Positions 44,101-55,950 of a DNA stretch of 64,000 nucleotides are shown here, piece after piece. A model generated the notes under the pieces. It was not told the DNA's origin and did not search any database. It saw nothing but the letters and a program-made list of their open reading frames with translations. Every line of letters begins with the position of its first letter. The stretch's first letter is position 1. This DNA is from Glandiceps talaboti (taxonomy: Eukaryota; Hemichordata; Enteropneusta; Spengelidae). The translations under genes and the position numbers were made by a program. The stretch lies in the NCBI RefSeq assembly GCF_964340395.1, contig NC_135561.1:15333461-15397460 (forward strand). The letters are read 5' to 3'.

Positions 44101-46728
44101 TAGTGCTGTACATGATTCATGTATCTTACAATCTATATACTGTGCCCATTGTCATGTACATGTACACATATATTTTATTTAGATACATGTACATGTACAT
44201 GTTGTAGTCTATACATTTTCTCAACATTGTGTAAGCAGAGCTCTGACACAACAGTTTTCCCCAGTTTACATGTACTATCAAATAAGTTAATGTACAGTAG
44301 TTCAATGGTTAGAAGGGGATTTCCCTGCACACTGAAAGTGGACATTGTCAACATTTAGAAACTGACATAACACCTCCTGGTATGTAACCACTATACTGGT
44401 ACAATGAAGTCAAAGGGACCTGAATAGATGTCTGAAAGTGGAAGACGGTTCAAGCCAACCATTACTATGTCCACAGTTAATTCTCAATGTGCCATAGAAC
44501 CACATTGTATTCCAAAGTACACTGAACTCATCAATTCACTTCTTGATCATTGCGAACACATTCCAAAACATATTGACCAATAGCTGGCTTTGTCACAAAA
44601 CACACATATCACTTTTAACACATTATTCAAACAAGGTGAGATACATGATGTATTAGCAGCTCAGAATTATTCATAATATTTAGCAGAGACTATTTCTGCA
44701 GCTGTTGTGTACATTTGAAGACTGAAATATTACTTTCTTACATCCTTGTAAACATTTTAATATGTAGTGATCATAGCCCAGAGACAGCTCGACATACATG
44801 TACTGCTAGCAGTGATCTTTGGGTCACTTCTTTCTTACATCTAGCTATGATCATATTAAACACAGTTCAAAATCAGTTTCATGTTAGTCTGGCTTTCAGT
44901 GTGGTATCCAATCATCTCTAAAGAGAGCTCTTAAGATTGGATGAAGGATAACACTAGACCTAGTATTCAGTGTCCCTGGCCCCGAGGTCAAACTTTGTGA
45001 CACTTCAGTCTCAAATTGAAGAAGCCAATCATGTCTTGTGTTTCTTATGTACTGTATCTGGACAATTTGAAATATGATTTGCTATCACTTGCTGACCTTC
45101 TAGATCATAATTTATTGAATGGTAATCATATACACACTGGCTCTGGTGTTGTATATATGTATAGATAAATTAGCCAGACAAACTTTGTACATACAAAGGT
45201 TTTATGTTTTTTACTGAAGTTTTTAATAGATCCCAGTGACCAGGGATAAGGAAAGATGGTAGAACTCTTACAGTTTCCCATACACTTCACTATATTTTGG
45301 CAGAGAAGCACCATAATGATAAAATGAAGGGAGGATTAGAATTCTACTAAATTTTACAAGTTACAAAATATATACAATGTACATGTACTTATGTACATTT
45401 CTAATTTCGAGAGCCTTCTTGACCTAAGGGTGCTTTAAATACCACCATGCATGAGTGGCTAGACAGAGGAACACCCAAGACAAGTCTGCAGTCTGTGAGC
45501 TCCAATGGGTCCCGATCTGTCTGTCTGTCTATCTACCATAAGAACAGTTTTCAATGGTCGATGCAAGTACATTGGTGAATTTGTATCACCCGGTACTCAC
45601 CCTAGCTACAATAATTGTAGCTTTGTTTTTATTTGCAATATTTAAAAAAATATATATTTTATTTCCTAAATGAGTGTGACTCAACATTTTTCGTTTTATT
45701 TTTTATCTTCTTACGGGGTTTGCAAAGGCCCGAAAGCGACAGAGCAAAACTGCCATAATAACAAAAGTACTGCAGTTAGAATCAACAATAGATGTATTAC
45801 TATTACTATTAGGGGTCCCTACAATAGTGATAGTACAGTAGTAATACATCCATGAATCAACCAAGCCTCATTCCCTATTTGCTATGTAGTGAAACATTCA
45901 AAATAACCTCGAAGGGTATGTGTTCATACAAACAGGAAATCTACTTTACAAAACACTACAGGGCGTTTCATTTCCTTCAGAGATGAAAGACCCAAGGTTC
46001 ACAACAAAATAGATTCAGGGTTATGTTCAGTTTTTATACAATGGCAATGTTTCATAACGAAACGCCATTTTATTTTTGGACTCTGAAATATTTGCGACCT
46101 TGATGATATTTGGTGTTAGAAGTTGGGGCCTTATAGGTCACATTTAACGGTATCTGTCCGTATAAAACTATGAACTGTTTTACACAATAATAGATGCCTG
46201 GCAGACACAGTTGACCACATCATTATGGGCCAGGTGTGTTATTTGCAAATATGGTGACGATACAATTATTTAGGATTTTGTATCTTACTTTTTTAAATGC
46301 TGCACTTCAATTGGCAACGTTCTTATTTGGTTGGCACCAAGGAAAACATGTCTAAGGGTTGGTATTTGCGTGAGTTCAACAGGAAACTCCTCCAGCTGAT
46401 TTCCACTGAAATTCACTTCTTCCAGTCGTGGACAGTCGGCAAAGTCTTTAGGAAACGACTCACAGTCGAGACGATTGTTCTTTGCCACAAGCACTTTCAA
46501 ATTTTGCAATCGCGTGATTTCATCAGAAATGTATTTCAGTCGATTTGAACTGATGTCTAGTTCTATTAGGTTCTTAAATTCACCGATTGCTCGTGGTAAA
46601 ACGGATATACTATTCTGTGAGAGAACTAACGTCCGTATTTTGTCCGCTGTTTTTTGTAAATTATCGGGAAATTCCTCGAGGTTATGCCGTGACAGATACA
46701 CATAACATTCGGGGTCTTCGCCTTCCAT
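34903..46728 (-). CDS. LRRC58: Leucine-rich repeat-containing protein 58 orthologue
   Basis: Three coding exons: 46728-46289, 35955-35549 and 35105-34903 (440+407+203 nt = 349 aa plus TAG), with GT..AG introns and matching phases. About nine 22-24-residue LRRs follow one another, for example LISLGLCDNKIEVLPPALAKL. After them comes the family's conserved C-terminus: RGNPLVVRF, DLTYQPPSLLELSGR, NPKCKG, then KFVDFCGKYRLPLLQYLCSP, an acidic Ser-rich stretch and the terminal KKVLLG. These blocks match human LRRC58 almost word for word. The start chosen has the best context (accATGG); an in-frame ATG at 46752 would add 8 residues. Vertebrate LRRC58 is about 371 aa. The LRR arc is a protein-binding scaffold; its partner is not evident from sequence. 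Confidence 0.96.
35549..35955 (-). CDS. LRRC58: LRRC58 exon 2
   Basis: 407 nt, residues 147-283. It has the acceptor tattgcag and donor gtaagg, and four more LRRs plus the conserved LSLRGNPLVVRFCRDLTY block and YLSSACLCVNPKCKG. Confidence 0.95.
36095..36990. repeat. 150-bp-unit tandem repeat with hairpin tail, 5-6 units (LRRC58 intron 1)
   Basis: The word AAGCATGTC recurs at 36301, 36452, 36602 and 36753, a period of 150-151 bp. Same family and tail as 5752-6288. The unit contains the palindrome GGCTGCCAGGCAGCC. Confidence 0.9.
37428..37620. repeat. CTAGTTCC-family internal fragment in LRRC58 intron 1
   Basis: GGGAAAGGGTAGACAGCACA, TAGTAATCCATCACACACTG and GAGGACACGATAACGTCATC match the family. 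It shares ATGGAATGCTGTG with the copy at 31628, so these two form a subfamily. Confidence 0.6.
38066..38236 (+). mobile_element. hAT-type MITE, 171 bp, with 8-bp target-site duplication
   Basis: The terminal inverted repeats are CAGTGTGCCCTCTAA and its near complement ..TTAGAGGGCACACTG. It is flanked by a perfect 8-bp duplication CTCCTACA (38058-38065, 38237-38244). An 8-bp duplication with CAGNG..-type ends is diagnostic of hAT elements. Confidence 0.9.
38967..39137 (-). mobile_element. hAT-type MITE, 171 bp, opposite orientation
   Basis: The inverted sister of 38066-38236, with the same length and ends. It is flanked by CAAAGGGC (38959-38966) and CAAAGGGA (39138-39145), an 8-bp duplication with one change. 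Confidence 0.9.
39868..42933 (+). other. 1021-codon open frame within the minisatellite, probably not a gene
   Basis: The frame consists only of the 14-residue tandem unit with no unique N- or C-terminal domain, no splice context, and no promoter or poly(A) signal tied to it. It lies in an LRRC58 intron on the opposite strand. Openness follows from the repeat length being divisible by 3 and the unit lacking a stop. Confidence 0.8.
39868..43104. repeat. 42-bp minisatellite, about 77 copies (LRRC58 intron 1)
   Basis: The unit is ATGGTAGCTAGATTTGAAAA then CCAGGGACCAGTCTCTACAC TA. As 42 is a multiple of 3, one frame stays open for 73 units (MVARFENQGPVSTL per unit), ending where a 1-bp deletion near 42905 breaks the frame. 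The complementary strand is also open in one frame. Most variation is at two sites, GCT/ACT (A or T units) and CAG/CAT; the CAT form occurs only in ACT units. I treat it as noncoding. Confidence 0.95.
43140..46260. other. LRRC58 intron 1, left of exon 1: little recognised
   Basis: ACATGTACATGT words are frequent (for example 44155-44205). A small hairpin AGTACTGCAGTT..ACAGTAGTAATACATC lies near 45765-45850. No exon is seen. Confidence 0.5.
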
Positions 46729-46752
46729 GGTTCTGTATTTTCCTCTATACAT
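46289..46752 (-). CDS. LRRC58: LRRC58 exon 1
   Basis: It holds the start codon (46728, or 46752 if the upstream ATG is used) and five LRRs, ending in phase 2 at donor gtaaga (46288). LRR cores include LVLSQNSISVLP, LDISSNRLKYIS and VFLGANQIRTLP. One repeat is longer (KNNRLDCESFPKDFADCP), as in the human protein. Confidence 0.94.
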
Positions 46753-46759
46753 CGATGAT

Positions 46760-47060
46760 CGAGACACAGGCACAGATGGTTAGTTGGTCCTCAGCACTGG
46801 GTCAGGCGCTGCATTGCCTTGCCGTCCAGATCGTCGAATACTCGACTTTTACATAATAAAACTGGTTATTATATCACATCTGAACTGACACCATGAGATA
46901 CAGCTGTACGGTTGATTCACAATGCATGACTCAACGAAAAAGTCAGGGTCAAAGGTCAACTGTGGGCGGAGCCAACCCAAGGCAGCAGTTGCATCACGTA
47001 TCATTTGGACCTTTGGACTTTCTAGTTTTGTACCAAATATGTACGACACAGCACACTAGC
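46760..47060 (-). promoter_or_regulatory. LRRC58 promoter region with a DR1 nuclear-receptor half-site pair
   Basis: The region immediately upstream of LRRC58 is less AT-rich and has CpGs. GGGTCAAAGGTCA at 46946-46958 is a perfect direct repeat with one-base spacing (HNF4/RXR type), followed by a GC-box-like GGGCGG at 46963. The transcription start is not visible. Confidence 0.45.
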
Positions 47061-47634
47061 AATCACAATTGTAAATGTTTTAATACGCTATCGATTATTA
47101 TTATTATTATTTTAAACAAAATTCGAATGGTTTTACGAACTATCATTGTCTTATCTTCTTCTTTCATAACAACATAACATGTGGAAATCACGTGATACCA
47201 ATGTCGCCTCTCGTACCTTCCTGACCAATCACTGACCTTCAATGTGAGAGTGGTGCCACCATATACGTAGTCTATCAGCTAGCCCTCGGATGTTCTTCCT
47301 ATAAAATACGACACACAGCCGAACAATGCTATCGAGGATGGAACATCCGAGGCCCTCACATGCGAACTTCGTTCGCTTATAGTTATAGCATCGAAAGAAA
47401 GCCCGAACGTCTAGCAGCAAGACTACCATATACGTAGACAGTGGGCGTTACTCACCTGTGCAGTGTTTTAAAACACTACCTTTCATACCGTAGTATTACT
47501 GCTAGTACTAGTATTTCGTATACGGAATCATTACGGCAGGGGAGGGGGCCTGAGGAGAAAACAAGCCCTTCGCGCTCACAAAAAAGTTACACCCCCCACA
47601 AATGAACCAAATAATGCTCGTACCCCCACCCATA

Positions 47635-48195
47635 GCCATTTGTTTCCTGAGATACGTCTCAGAATATTTATATATGAAAGAGGTAAAATTAAACTTGTTT
47701 CTGTGATCGCGCAGGTTCACTCACCGCGAAAGAAAACACAGGCATTTGTTTCCCGAGATAAGTCTCAGAATATTTCTATCAGAATACATTAAAAATATAG
47801 ACGTGTTTAGCCAACTATATATGAAAAGGGTAACATTACAATTGTTTCTGTGATCGCGCAAGAACTTTCGCGGTGCCAGTGGACAGGCTGCGCGATCACA
47901 GAAGCAAGTGTAATTTTACCCCTTTCATATATAGTTGGCTAAACACGTCTATATTATCTGTATTATCGACATTGTGTTGTATTCTGATAGAACTATTCTG
48001 AGACTTATCTCGGGAAACAAATGCCTGTGTTTTCTTTCGCGGTGAGTGAACCTTCGCGATCACAGAAACAAGTTTAATTTTATCCCTTTCATATATATAG
48101 TTGGCTGACTACGTCAATATTAAACGATAAGCTTATTATCGATTTTTTTTATTGTATTCTGATATAAAGATATATCTCGGGAAACAAATGCCAGT
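47635..48195. repeat. Compound palindrome, about 560 bp, upstream of LRRC58
   Basis: Two long arms (47635-47880 and 47889-48195) are complementary around CTTTCGCGGTGCCAGTGGAC. Each arm carries two copies of a module containing CGCGATCACAGAA, TTTCATATATAGTTGGCTAA, CTGAGACTTATCTCGGGAAA and TTTCTTTCGCGGTGAGTGAA. CpG-rich cores alternate with AT-rich stretches. It lies about 0.9-1.5 kb upstream of the LRRC58 start. Confidence 0.88.
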
Positions 48196-48336
48196 GCCCC
48201 TTCCCCGCCCCTAGGCTACGCAGATATCATTTAAGGTGCAATTATACAGTATCCATATCCCATCCCCACCCCCTTTCTGGATATGTACAATTGTATGGTT
48301 CACGACATTAATTGTATCTTACTAGTGTGTTGACAT

Positions 48337-48448
<112 letters not shown>

Positions 48449-49767
48449 GTTTTGTTTGTTAGTTAGTCAGTTTGTTTGTTTGTTTGTAACAGGGTTCCTG
48501 GGTTCCATAGCTATTCAACGAACACAAACTCTGTGCTAGGTCCTAATGCAAAAAACAACAAACAAAGAATATATAGATGCAAGCATGAATGTTGAAACAG
48601 TAGTCTTGGGTGACGTTGTAATAGTACCATATTAGATCATCGTATATGAAGCCAATTAGTTGTGGATAATGTTTCACTGAGAAATACTATTACTAGGGCT
48701 TGGCAACAAACCGGTGTCACTGAAACGAAAGTTTATCGAACGCTTCGTCGTTGATGGCGCTCTTTGGGTTACAATGACATTGCCGGCTGTCCGTGTCATG
48801 TACCTGTGGATCACTTTACGTTATACAATATGCAATTTGTTCATTATATTTTGCTACAACTTGGTTGTGAAATTGACTTAAAAGTCACCGTATGTACAGA
48901 ATATATTGAAAATTCAACCGAGGATTCAATTCATTTAGGGGGGGGGGGGTTGTTTATACCACCGGGATATACCAAATCTATGTATACCCATCGTGGTAAA
49001 AACACTAGCTTCATTACGCTACCGTCCGAAAAGTATTATTTTTCATTCCGACAGTATCAATGGGGAAAAAGTGCTCTAACTTGCGAAGATCTTTCTATTT
49101 TACTTTCATTTGCATTCTTTTTTGCGTATATAGGTACTTTCAAAGGATCTAGGAAGGGACCAAATACCCAGCGTCTATAGAACATTGAACACAGCTGACA
49201 AACATATTGTGATGTGAAATATATAAGTACTGTAAATGAAACGAATTGTGTTATCTCCTTTATCATATTTTCATCAGACTACATGTGTCAAAAGGCAGTT
49301 CTCCAAAAAATAGTCGTTTCAAAGGGTGTATACGTACAATCACGGTTAGCTGACATTTGACGAGGAACAAACGGACTTTACGTTAGGGCCTAGCACAGTA
49401 GAAAATATTTAGGATAATTTTTTTCGCAGGGCCGCCTCAAAAAAATCTTGTCCACCCCGATGACATGAGCCCAGGATTCCAGAAATTCCTTTTTCATGAC
49501 CTGTACCCCCTCAAAAGAAGGTCGCAGGTAAGTCGGCTAAGAAAGCCTTCAGTATATTTACAAGGGGATAGGAGGTCACCTTTTACAAATCGACTCACGG
49601 GGAGGGCCACATTTTAGAAAATGGGGTCACCCTTTACTTTGACTCACCGTATTGTCTAACATTGCATTATTATTATTATTATTTTTTATTTATTTTTTTT
49701 TTTGGGGGGGGGGGGGGGGTTGTCGTCCCATCGCTGCCACCAGTTCCAAATCTCATTACTGTCATTC

Positions 49768-49806
49768 GGGGTTAGGGTTAGGATTTAGGGTTATGATTAG
49801 GGTTCA
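49768..49806. repeat. Short degenerate telomere-like TTAGGG tract
   Basis: GGGTTAGGGTTAGGATTTAG followed by GGTTATGATTAGGGTT: five imperfect hexamers, about 1.3 kb from the (TTAG)n tract. Confidence 0.7.
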
Positions 49807-49937
49807 ATCTGATTGAAATCTAATGTTGTGAACTTGGCGCGGTTTCTTTATTTACTTCCTACTTTTATCGTCATTTACTCTTGTTTGGTTCGGTGAGCGC
49901 CTGACACCTACATCTGAAACAATACCATAAGAGTAGT
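49807..49937. repeat. Dispersed repeat (CTGACACCTACATCTGA family), copy 2
   Basis: TCTGATTGAAATCTAATGTT, CGGTTTCTTTATTTACTTCC and CGCCTGACACCTACATCTGA match 29870-29995 in the same orientation. It follows the telomere-like tract directly. Confidence 0.65.
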
Positions 49938-50408
49938 AATAATTACTTGGATCAATCAACCCCGACTCGGAGAAATTCCACCAATCCATGCACACTGTGC
50001 ACATACCATACTTAGTCTACTGCCCTCAACGATTGATATTGGTTTTCCTTTGCAAAATATTTTCGTGATACAATTTTCAATTTATTAATCACCTTCAAGG
50101 GAATATAGAAAAATCCTGCGGCGATGATTGAAATAAAAAAACTAGCCATTGTAAGATTACAAGGTAAAATCTCTATAGAACAAATCTATAAAAATAAATG
50201 TTATTTTGGAAAAAAAACCGCGAAAATATATATTGACCATGGATTGATTCTACAATTTTTACCATCAGTAAGGGAAGGTTATGTTCATTCTCGCAAACCA
50301 GAGCTGTTATTTCTTCTGCGACACTGCGAAACTTGGCGGTGCGTCTTAGACGGTGCCATAAAAGAGGTTGTGGTTTTACGACAATGGTCATGTCATGCTT
50401 TTATTTGC

Positions 50409-50459
<51 letters not shown>

Positions 50460-50491
50460 GGTCTGTCGGTCGGTCGGTCGGTCGGTCTGTC
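50409..50491. repeat. (TGTC)n then (GGTC)n microsatellite
   Basis: About 13 TGTC units pass into five GGTC units. Similar TGTC/GACA runs occur at 7567-7608 and 54262-54280, each at the end of a diverged AT-rich repeat that contains GATATTGTGTCCAC or its complement. Confidence 0.92.
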
Positions 50492-51335
50492 TCTGTGAAC
50501 ACGTCAACAGATACATTAACAGAGTGCGCGTGTCTTATAAAAGTTAATGGTGTAGCTTTTAACCCTAATGAGTAATTTGCATAATTAATGATTTTCAGTA
50601 ATAAGCCTATATTTCTATAAGAATGAAAACTTCACATTCCGTCTGACTTAGTACATACATGTTGCCTTCAAACAATCAAAGTATATAGGATATATGGGAT
50701 ATTAAGACGAGCACATTGACTGCCATGGTGAATCCTAGCTAAAAGCTAGTAAAACCAATTATCAAATGCTGAAGTCATGGGCTAATTTGGACGTACCTGC
50801 ATGTTATATGACTGTGGCAGAAACACCAGTCACTCTAGATCTAAATGTATTTTGGTTATGGTTAGAATTATTTGTAGCGGACTATATACTCATGACCTAT
50901 ATTGACAAACTACAAAAAAGATTTTCTGCGCCATTAACCCTTTCATGACTAGAGACGCGTTTTAAATAATATGGGGACCCAATTTCTATGAATATTTTCA
51001 TAATTACAATAATATTACTTTATTAGGAAGTAACATTTCTTTAATTCCACTCTAAAATGAAGTTGATATATGCCAAAAACTTACATAAAACAAGAATTTT
51101 GTCCAAACAATTTTGGCGGGAATGTTTTCAGTATTGAAGGGGTTAAAGCTGCGCACTAACTGCAACTGAAAAAGGGTTTTAAGAAATGCAGGTCCTCTCT
51201 ATGAAAACACACTCAAGTCCTGCCGGTACAATAATAGATAAATGTATCTATCATTGAATTATAGGAAAAGACAAAGAAGAGACGGAAAAAACTACCAAAG
51301 AAATATCATTTGGTTTACTCGCCCCATCCCCACAG

Positions 51336-51552
51336 GAATATCGCCCAATCTAATGTGTCAAAAGTTCTCATAAGAGCTCTAAACTGTACAAAGTCTTCAA
51401 CAAGGGAAGCGAGAAAGCGAGCTACAGTACAATTGCATGAAGCAAATGGCAAGCTATATAAAGTCACAGGACAAGAAAATAACGAAATGCCAAAAAAACT
51501 AGATAGCACGTACCTGTACGTCGAGACACAAAAATTGCATGCCCATTTAAAG
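51336..51552 (+). CDS. Splice-bounded open reading frame, unrecognised
   Basis: A pyrimidine-rich acceptor (ccccatccccacag) at 51335 and a consensus donor (AAAG|gtaagt) at 51553 bound 217 nt open in one frame. The product is basic, including STREARKRATVQLHEANGK and ending KLHAHLK. No family is recognised and no partner exons were found, so it could be an exon of an unknown gene or of a transposon, or chance. The context is repeat-rich intergenic DNA. Confidence 0.22.
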
Positions 51553-52014
51553 GTAAGTGTCAATCTACCAATATCATCTACATTATACTAATGTTAAAAC
51601 GGATAATAACGACACCAAACAATTAATATCTCACACTTTAAAACAAAAGTTTAAAAACCCCAAAAGGCAGAAAGTGTACAACGTAGTGTTACAGGGATGT
51701 TACATGCATCACTCTACATATTCATGATTGATGAGTACTGTTTACTCCATAGACATGTTACGTATAGGGTCACTGAGTTATATTTTATATTTGTAGTAAG
51801 GTAGTTATTAATCATTGTAAAGGTGGCGTACTTTTGGTTATAGGTTGAGTACTTGTCTTCGAACACAAAGGTTTGTATTGTAGGACGTCGACCTTTTTGA
51901 TGACGTAAGCAACATTGCAGTCAAATGTTCACGAAATAGGTCATTTGTATTGCTGACCTTCTGATGACTTTAAAGGTGGGATTTAGGTAAGGCTTCATTC
52001 AATTCTTGAATAGT

Positions 52015-52335
52015 TGGGATAGGTAGGTTTTTTATTTTATTTTATTTTTTTCATATGTGAGTGTCTAGTTCAGGTAGTTATGTTTTCCATTGTTTTCCAC
52101 ATGGTCTGTGTTGTTGGTTTCTTCTCATCAGATGTACAGCCATTACAGATTGGAAGAACAGTATATTGTCTTTTTAAGTTGATGTCAGTTTCCTTGTACA
52201 TCCACTCTTTCTTGCTAGACTTCACAATTTTCGTGATTTTATTTTTTTCCTCGAATACGTAAAAAAGTTTAGGGTCGGCGTGAAAAACTAGGCGGGGTCG
52301 GGTAATTGGAACCAAACAACTTTTTTTTACTTGGC
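52015..52335 (-). repeat. 300-bp dispersed repeat, copy 2 (open minus-strand frame)
   Basis: The minus strand is open for about 80 codons (52315-52070) with TDINLKRQYTVLPICNGCTS flanked by Lys-rich sequence. It could be the eroded tail of a transposon coding region; the parent family is not recognised. Confidence 0.65.
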
Positions 52336-53593
52336 CTAAGGGTACAGTAGTCTGGCGGATCTCTAGAAACAGTTAGTGCAGAACAAAATGCTCAAATGAT
52401 AAAATAACACTAATGCGAAAACATAGGTATACTTTATGCAAATGTTGGGAAAAATATTTTCAGTATCATTGTTAATAGGGGCGTTGTTATATTTCACAAC
52501 TTTTATTTATCACAAACTATGGACGTACATATGCCTGAAAGGGCTGAAGATGATGGCATTTCTGTAACTGACAAGCATTTCAACTTGCATGGAATACAGA
52601 TATTGGGACTTTAAACTTGGTTTATTGGCCAGGGGTCCAATCCCTAAATGTACAATGCAGTCAATTGCAAAAGTGATACAATATGTCACTATTTTGTCAC
52701 TATTTTGAAAATCTTGCCAGTTTTACCAAACTTCGCAAAAATATTATTCTTCCGCATTCGTACTTTGTAATAATGGGTTGGAAACATGAGGCCACTTATT
52801 CATTTCAATAGTAAAAAAATATGTAAAACGGTAATCAAAATCATGACCGCTTTACCTAATTTTTCCATCAGTACTTAGCCTATCAAGGCCATAAATAGTA
52901 TTTGAACAGCTTTTGAAAACAAACTAGCAATCTTGATTATGCGCAGATGGAATGCGCACGCGAATTCTAGAAATTTCATGAACTCTTGAACGAGTTCAAC
53001 ACGTATACCTTCTTTACCAATCTTGATTTGTCTATTATTTACTAATAAATCAACCTTTAAAATAAACATTTGTCATTCAACACAATTTACAACATCAATG
53101 TGTCTCAGAGTTGGACGTTTTTATTACTTTTTATTATGCCATAACCTGTTGATGAGTGATATAGAATGACTGGTATATATTGGTCAAGTCTGGCTATTTT
53201 CCAATATTTGGAATTTATAGGTCTCTCTTTGTTACTAATGTTAGCGCTGGCTCTACGCCAAGCTATGTGATTCAGCGTCATGCTGCAAATGAGACACTGG
53301 TACATTGTCTTTTTCTCTCCCTGTCCTACTACAAAACATTAAGACATAAAGACATCATGATCATATGAAGAGTTCACTCATATATAATATAATATGTTAC
53401 CATTTTGCATGTGTCATTATATTTGACCTCGACCTTGACCTTCATGAAAAATGACAAAATTTCAGCCATAATGAGATTGAGTAACTTATTTGTGTTGTGA
53501 TCTTTATAACATCATACAAGCGAATTCACTTATTGCAGTAAGGCACACTCATTTTCAGTTAGCATATGTGCACTGCTTCACACCACCAACTAA

Positions 53594-53962
53594 AGCCTAG
53601 TCCCTGTACGATATCGTTACAATTTACACCTCCACTCACAGTATAGTCTAGACGTCTTGAGATGCATGAGATGCAATCTAAAACTCATCCACAGCCACCA
53701 CGCAGTCATGATGTCTTTGTTAATCAATCACAAAATTCTAACGAAAACATTCCCTCATAAAGTTAGTGTTTATTGGCACAGTTACGTTATGTCCAAATAT
53801 GGTATATTTGTCAGCTCAGGATGCTACTTATACACTGTTTACGTCACTATAATAGTTGGGGTCACTGACTGGATGAACAACCTCTTGTGCTGATTGAGGG
53901 ACTTTGACCAGACGTGATTTAGTTAGAGACCATGATGTTGACATCCAGACTACATCAACTAT
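53594..53962. mobile_element. 400-bp dispersed element, copy 2
   Basis: Same orientation as 26169-26575. It contains GTTACAATTTACACCTCCAC, GATGTCTTTGTTAATCAATC and GTGCTGATTGAGGGACTTTG, and ends ACATCCAGACTAC. Confidence 0.75.
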
Positions 53963-55950
53963 GGGCATACAGTATTTTAGTGTAACTTACTAAAACTTAA
54001 TGCAATGAATGTGTATGTGTAACTACAGTTACATTTATACTCAGTACTATGTGATACATTTTGATATTTATACATTTTTAGGTTAAATAACTTGATTTTA
54101 CTGGTTATGACAGATGACAACCCGTTTTTGACACACGAAGAATGTTATTATGGAAGTAGAAACATCTGAATTTGCTCCAAAACCGATCCTAAAGCAAACA
54201 CTTGAAATGGTAGTGTTCATTTTGTAACCTTCTGTACGGGAAAACTATGTTTAATATGCTTCTGTCTGTCTGTTTCTGCGTGCGTGCGTGCGTGCGTGTG
54301 TGTGTGTGTGTGGGGGGGGGGGGGTAAACGGGGAGGGGTCTATCTGTCTGTCAGTGGACACAATATCTCAAAACAAATGCATCAATTCTAATGAAACTTT
54401 GTTACTTCATATATGGCAACCATTCAGGTGCAACCAGTCCTTGAATATTTTGACGTTGTTTTTCATGGTCAAATATCAAATCAAGCGTAATGCATTGGCC
54501 AAGGTCTTTTACATTTTGTTTTCAGGTAATACAGAAGAAACGGTATTTACTGCATAGCCCCAAAACGTAATACACAGACTCTATTCAAATGTTTACCTCT
54601 GTCCACCAAGTTACACAGAAGAAATGGAATAAACACTTGGATTACTTTGAATGCTCACGCCAGTTTCTAATTAATGGTAGCCATATTTGTGGTGAAAACC
54701 CCCAATTTACTATATAAATCAAAAACTAACACTCCACTCCACCCCTATATTATTAGGGCCAAACTTACTTTTTTCAACTTTACCTTAACCTCCAGTGTCA
54801 ATTATCAACATCAAGTTATTTATTGCACACTTCAGATAATCTAGCACATATGCGAAAAAAATAGTTCACTTTTTGATAAAAAGCACCAAATTTGGTTTGG
54901 AGGTAGAAATCGATTCATTGATGATTAAAATAAGCTATGTAGGTAGATATACAAGGAAACACTTCTTTACTCAACTCTAAACCAAAGGACGCGACCATCT
55001 TGTAAAGAGACGCCATTTTGTATTTACACAATTTGTCCATATCAAATATGACAAGATGACTGATATCTCCATCCCTACCCTATGTGGTGAATTTATTTGA
55101 CTATGTACACTATTTCATAGATCTACACTAGAAAATATTCCATGCTGCCATCTTCAGAATGGCAGCCATGTTTAATTTATGCAATTAGGTCCATACATTT
55201 TCAAGATGGCTGCTATGCGTATTGACCATTTTAGAATAGTTTAATGAAATAAGTGTACATTGTAAAATATAGTCCCACTGATCAACAAAAATAACAAAAA
55301 ATAGCAATCTTGATATGCAGTGATGTTTGTCAACTGTGAGAGGTGTTTACTTCAGGGGTGGTTTAGATCTTTTATCTATAAAGGTAGTGTTAGAATGTCC
55401 CGTTTGAGTGTTACTTGTATCGTCAATGTTACAAGCCTTGGGGCTTTTCAGTGACCAAAGCAATTGTTCCCAGTTAACTTTGTATATGGAGAATGGTTCC
55501 GCGGATAATTTCTATAATGTCTTGAACTAACACGTTATAATGCTAACCTGTGCATGGAGCTAATTTAATCTGCTTATTTAGAATTCAATATTGTATTATC
55601 TATTTGGGAACATCACTCTTACAGTAAAGGAATTGTTTTAAAAGAAACAATATATAAACATTTATAAACACAGACACAGACACAGACACAGACACTCTCG
55701 TGCACAGAGTAGACACCACTTGAATCATTAACGATGATGAGGCGGGGCCAGGTTGGTTATGTGTCGAGAGGTGTTTGCACGTCGTGTTCAAAGAATGACA
55801 GGATTAGCACAATCTATTATTACGAGGGCAATGCATATCTGTTGTCTTTGTCAAACTTTTGGCACAGAGTACAACTGTACACACTCAGTGTTGAAACTTC
55901 CGAGTTTGTAACAACATCCATCAAATACGCTGCAATTCCTTCGCTTCAAG

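Noticed and set aside
46297-46856. Plus-strand ORFs opposite LRRC58 exon 1
   Set aside because: They are antisense shadows of the LRR-coding exon, which has clear homology on the minus strand.
48764-49180. 138-codon ORF
   Set aside because: It opens at TTG, crosses a G10 run and has no recognisable domain. About one such ORF is expected by chance in a window of this size.
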